From: Bacilli bacterium
GTDB taxonomy: Bacteria > Bacillota_I > Bacilli_A > RF39 > UBA660
Direction of reading: 5' to 3'
Assembly (NCBI GenBank): GCA_016297695.1
Contig: JAEDGC010000075.1
Location: 1 to 6,431 of the forward strand
DNA: 6,431 nucleotides
Shown here: piece after piece, positions 6,317-6,431 of the stretch
How the letters are laid out: each line of letters starts with the position of its first letter
How positions within the stretch are numbered: the first letter of the stretch is position 1
Notes under the pieces: generated by a model
Databases searched by the model: none
What the model saw: only the letters and a program-made list of their open reading frames with translations
Told to the model about the DNA's origin: nothing
Program-made: the position numbers and the translations under genes

Positions 6317-6332
6317 TATAATTAGTATAACA
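6317..6332 (-). promoter_or_regulatory. Extended -10 promoter of the surface-protein operon
   Basis: On the minus strand TG-T-TATACT (6332-6324) fits the extended -10 consensus and lies 17 nt ahead of the ATG at 6306. The predicted start is near 6317, giving a very short leader with GGTGA as SD. The -35 region overlaps the T tract of the preceding terminator and shows only weak matches, as is usual for extended -10 promoters. Confidence 0.55.
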
Positions 6333-6338
6333 TTTTAT

Positions 6339-6372
6339 AAAAAAAAACAAAAGGGTTTAATAACCTTTTGTT
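6339..6372 (-). terminator. Intrinsic terminator of the gene upstream of the window
   Basis: On the minus strand AACAAAAGG (6372-6364) pairs with CCTTTTGTT (6354-6346). The inner TT/AA can pair as well if one C is bulged. A run of nine Ts (6347-6339) follows, its first two forming the last stem pairs. The plus-strand direction lacks a matching T tract. It insulates the surface-protein operon from the gene to its right. Confidence 0.85.
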
Positions 6373-6387
6373 ATCAATTGTGACTAA

Positions 6388-6431
6388 TTAGTGATTTTGT
6401 CCTATTTTTATAAAATAATAATTAGTAATTT
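6388..6431 (-). CDS. Possible C-terminal end of an upstream gene (partial)
   Basis: One minus-strand frame stays open from the window edge for 13 codons (ITNYYFIKIGQNH) and stops with TAA at 6390-6388. The other two minus frames close within the first 24 bases. The stop is 15 nt before the terminator hairpin, the same spacing as between sufU and its terminator, which supports a real gene end. Too short to identify. Confidence 0.3.
   Translation of the reverse strand, partial: ITNYYFIKIGQNH

Noticed and set aside
6320..6426. Three copies of AATTAGT and a 10-bp palindrome ACTAATTAGT (6383-6392) near the right edge
   Set aside because: In such AT-rich DNA short matches recur by chance. Spacing is irregular and the palindrome lies partly in a possible gene end.
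1..6431. tRNA, rRNA, CRISPR array, insertion sequence or known riboswitch
   Set aside because: No cloverleaf, regularly spaced repeats, transposase or recognisable aptamer was found on either strand by reading. The gaps between genes are short, apart from the left 192 bases.

Overview
The window is very AT-rich and every supported gene lies on the minus strand, so transcription runs from high to low coordinates. Tryptophan is encoded by TGG and TGA is used as a stop (HD gene), so the standard bacterial code applies. Strong Shine-Dalgarno sites, the SufU-type (not IscU) scaffold, SipW/TasA-like surface proteins and the extreme AT bias suggest an uncultured gut-type low-GC Bacillota (Bacilli/Erysipelotrichia/RF39-like). 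The lineage is an inference; no marker gene is present.

Layout, right to left. At the right edge, 6388-6431 may be the 3' end of an upstream gene, closed by a clear intrinsic terminator (6339-6372). An extended -10 promoter (about 6324-6332) then starts a tight four-gene operon. Its members are a 463-aa membrane-anchored TasA/SipW-type surface protein with a Cys-containing C-terminal region (4915-6306), a ~95-aa single-pass membrane protein of unknown function (4616-4903), an HD-domain phosphohydrolase (3858-4616) and a 181-aa second TasA-like protein (3303-3848). The genes are joined by 1-nt overlaps or gaps of about 10 nt, and the operon ends at a terminator whose stem contains the last stop codon (3293-3320).

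The second operon carries iron-sulfur cluster assembly genes in the order sufC-sufD-sufS-sufU (3245 down to 193), closed by a terminator at 152-177. SufS (cysteine desulfurase) and SufU (Zn-dependent sulfur acceptor) keep all expected catalytic residues, and SufC keeps all ABC ATPase motifs. SufD is only 221 aa, has lost the usual N-terminal half, and no sufB follows sufU. In most Bacillota sufB closes this operon, so here it must be elsewhere or the scaffold is reduced.

The last 150 bases hold no gene. They contain a plausible leftward promoter preceded by two 10-bp-spaced direct repeats resembling Spo0A boxes, and a possible start codon of the next gene at the very edge (3 to 1).

The most interesting points are the reduced SUF operon without sufB, the pairing of two TasA-like subunits that share a module with an HD hydrolase and a small membrane protein, and the candidate Spo0A-type promoter.
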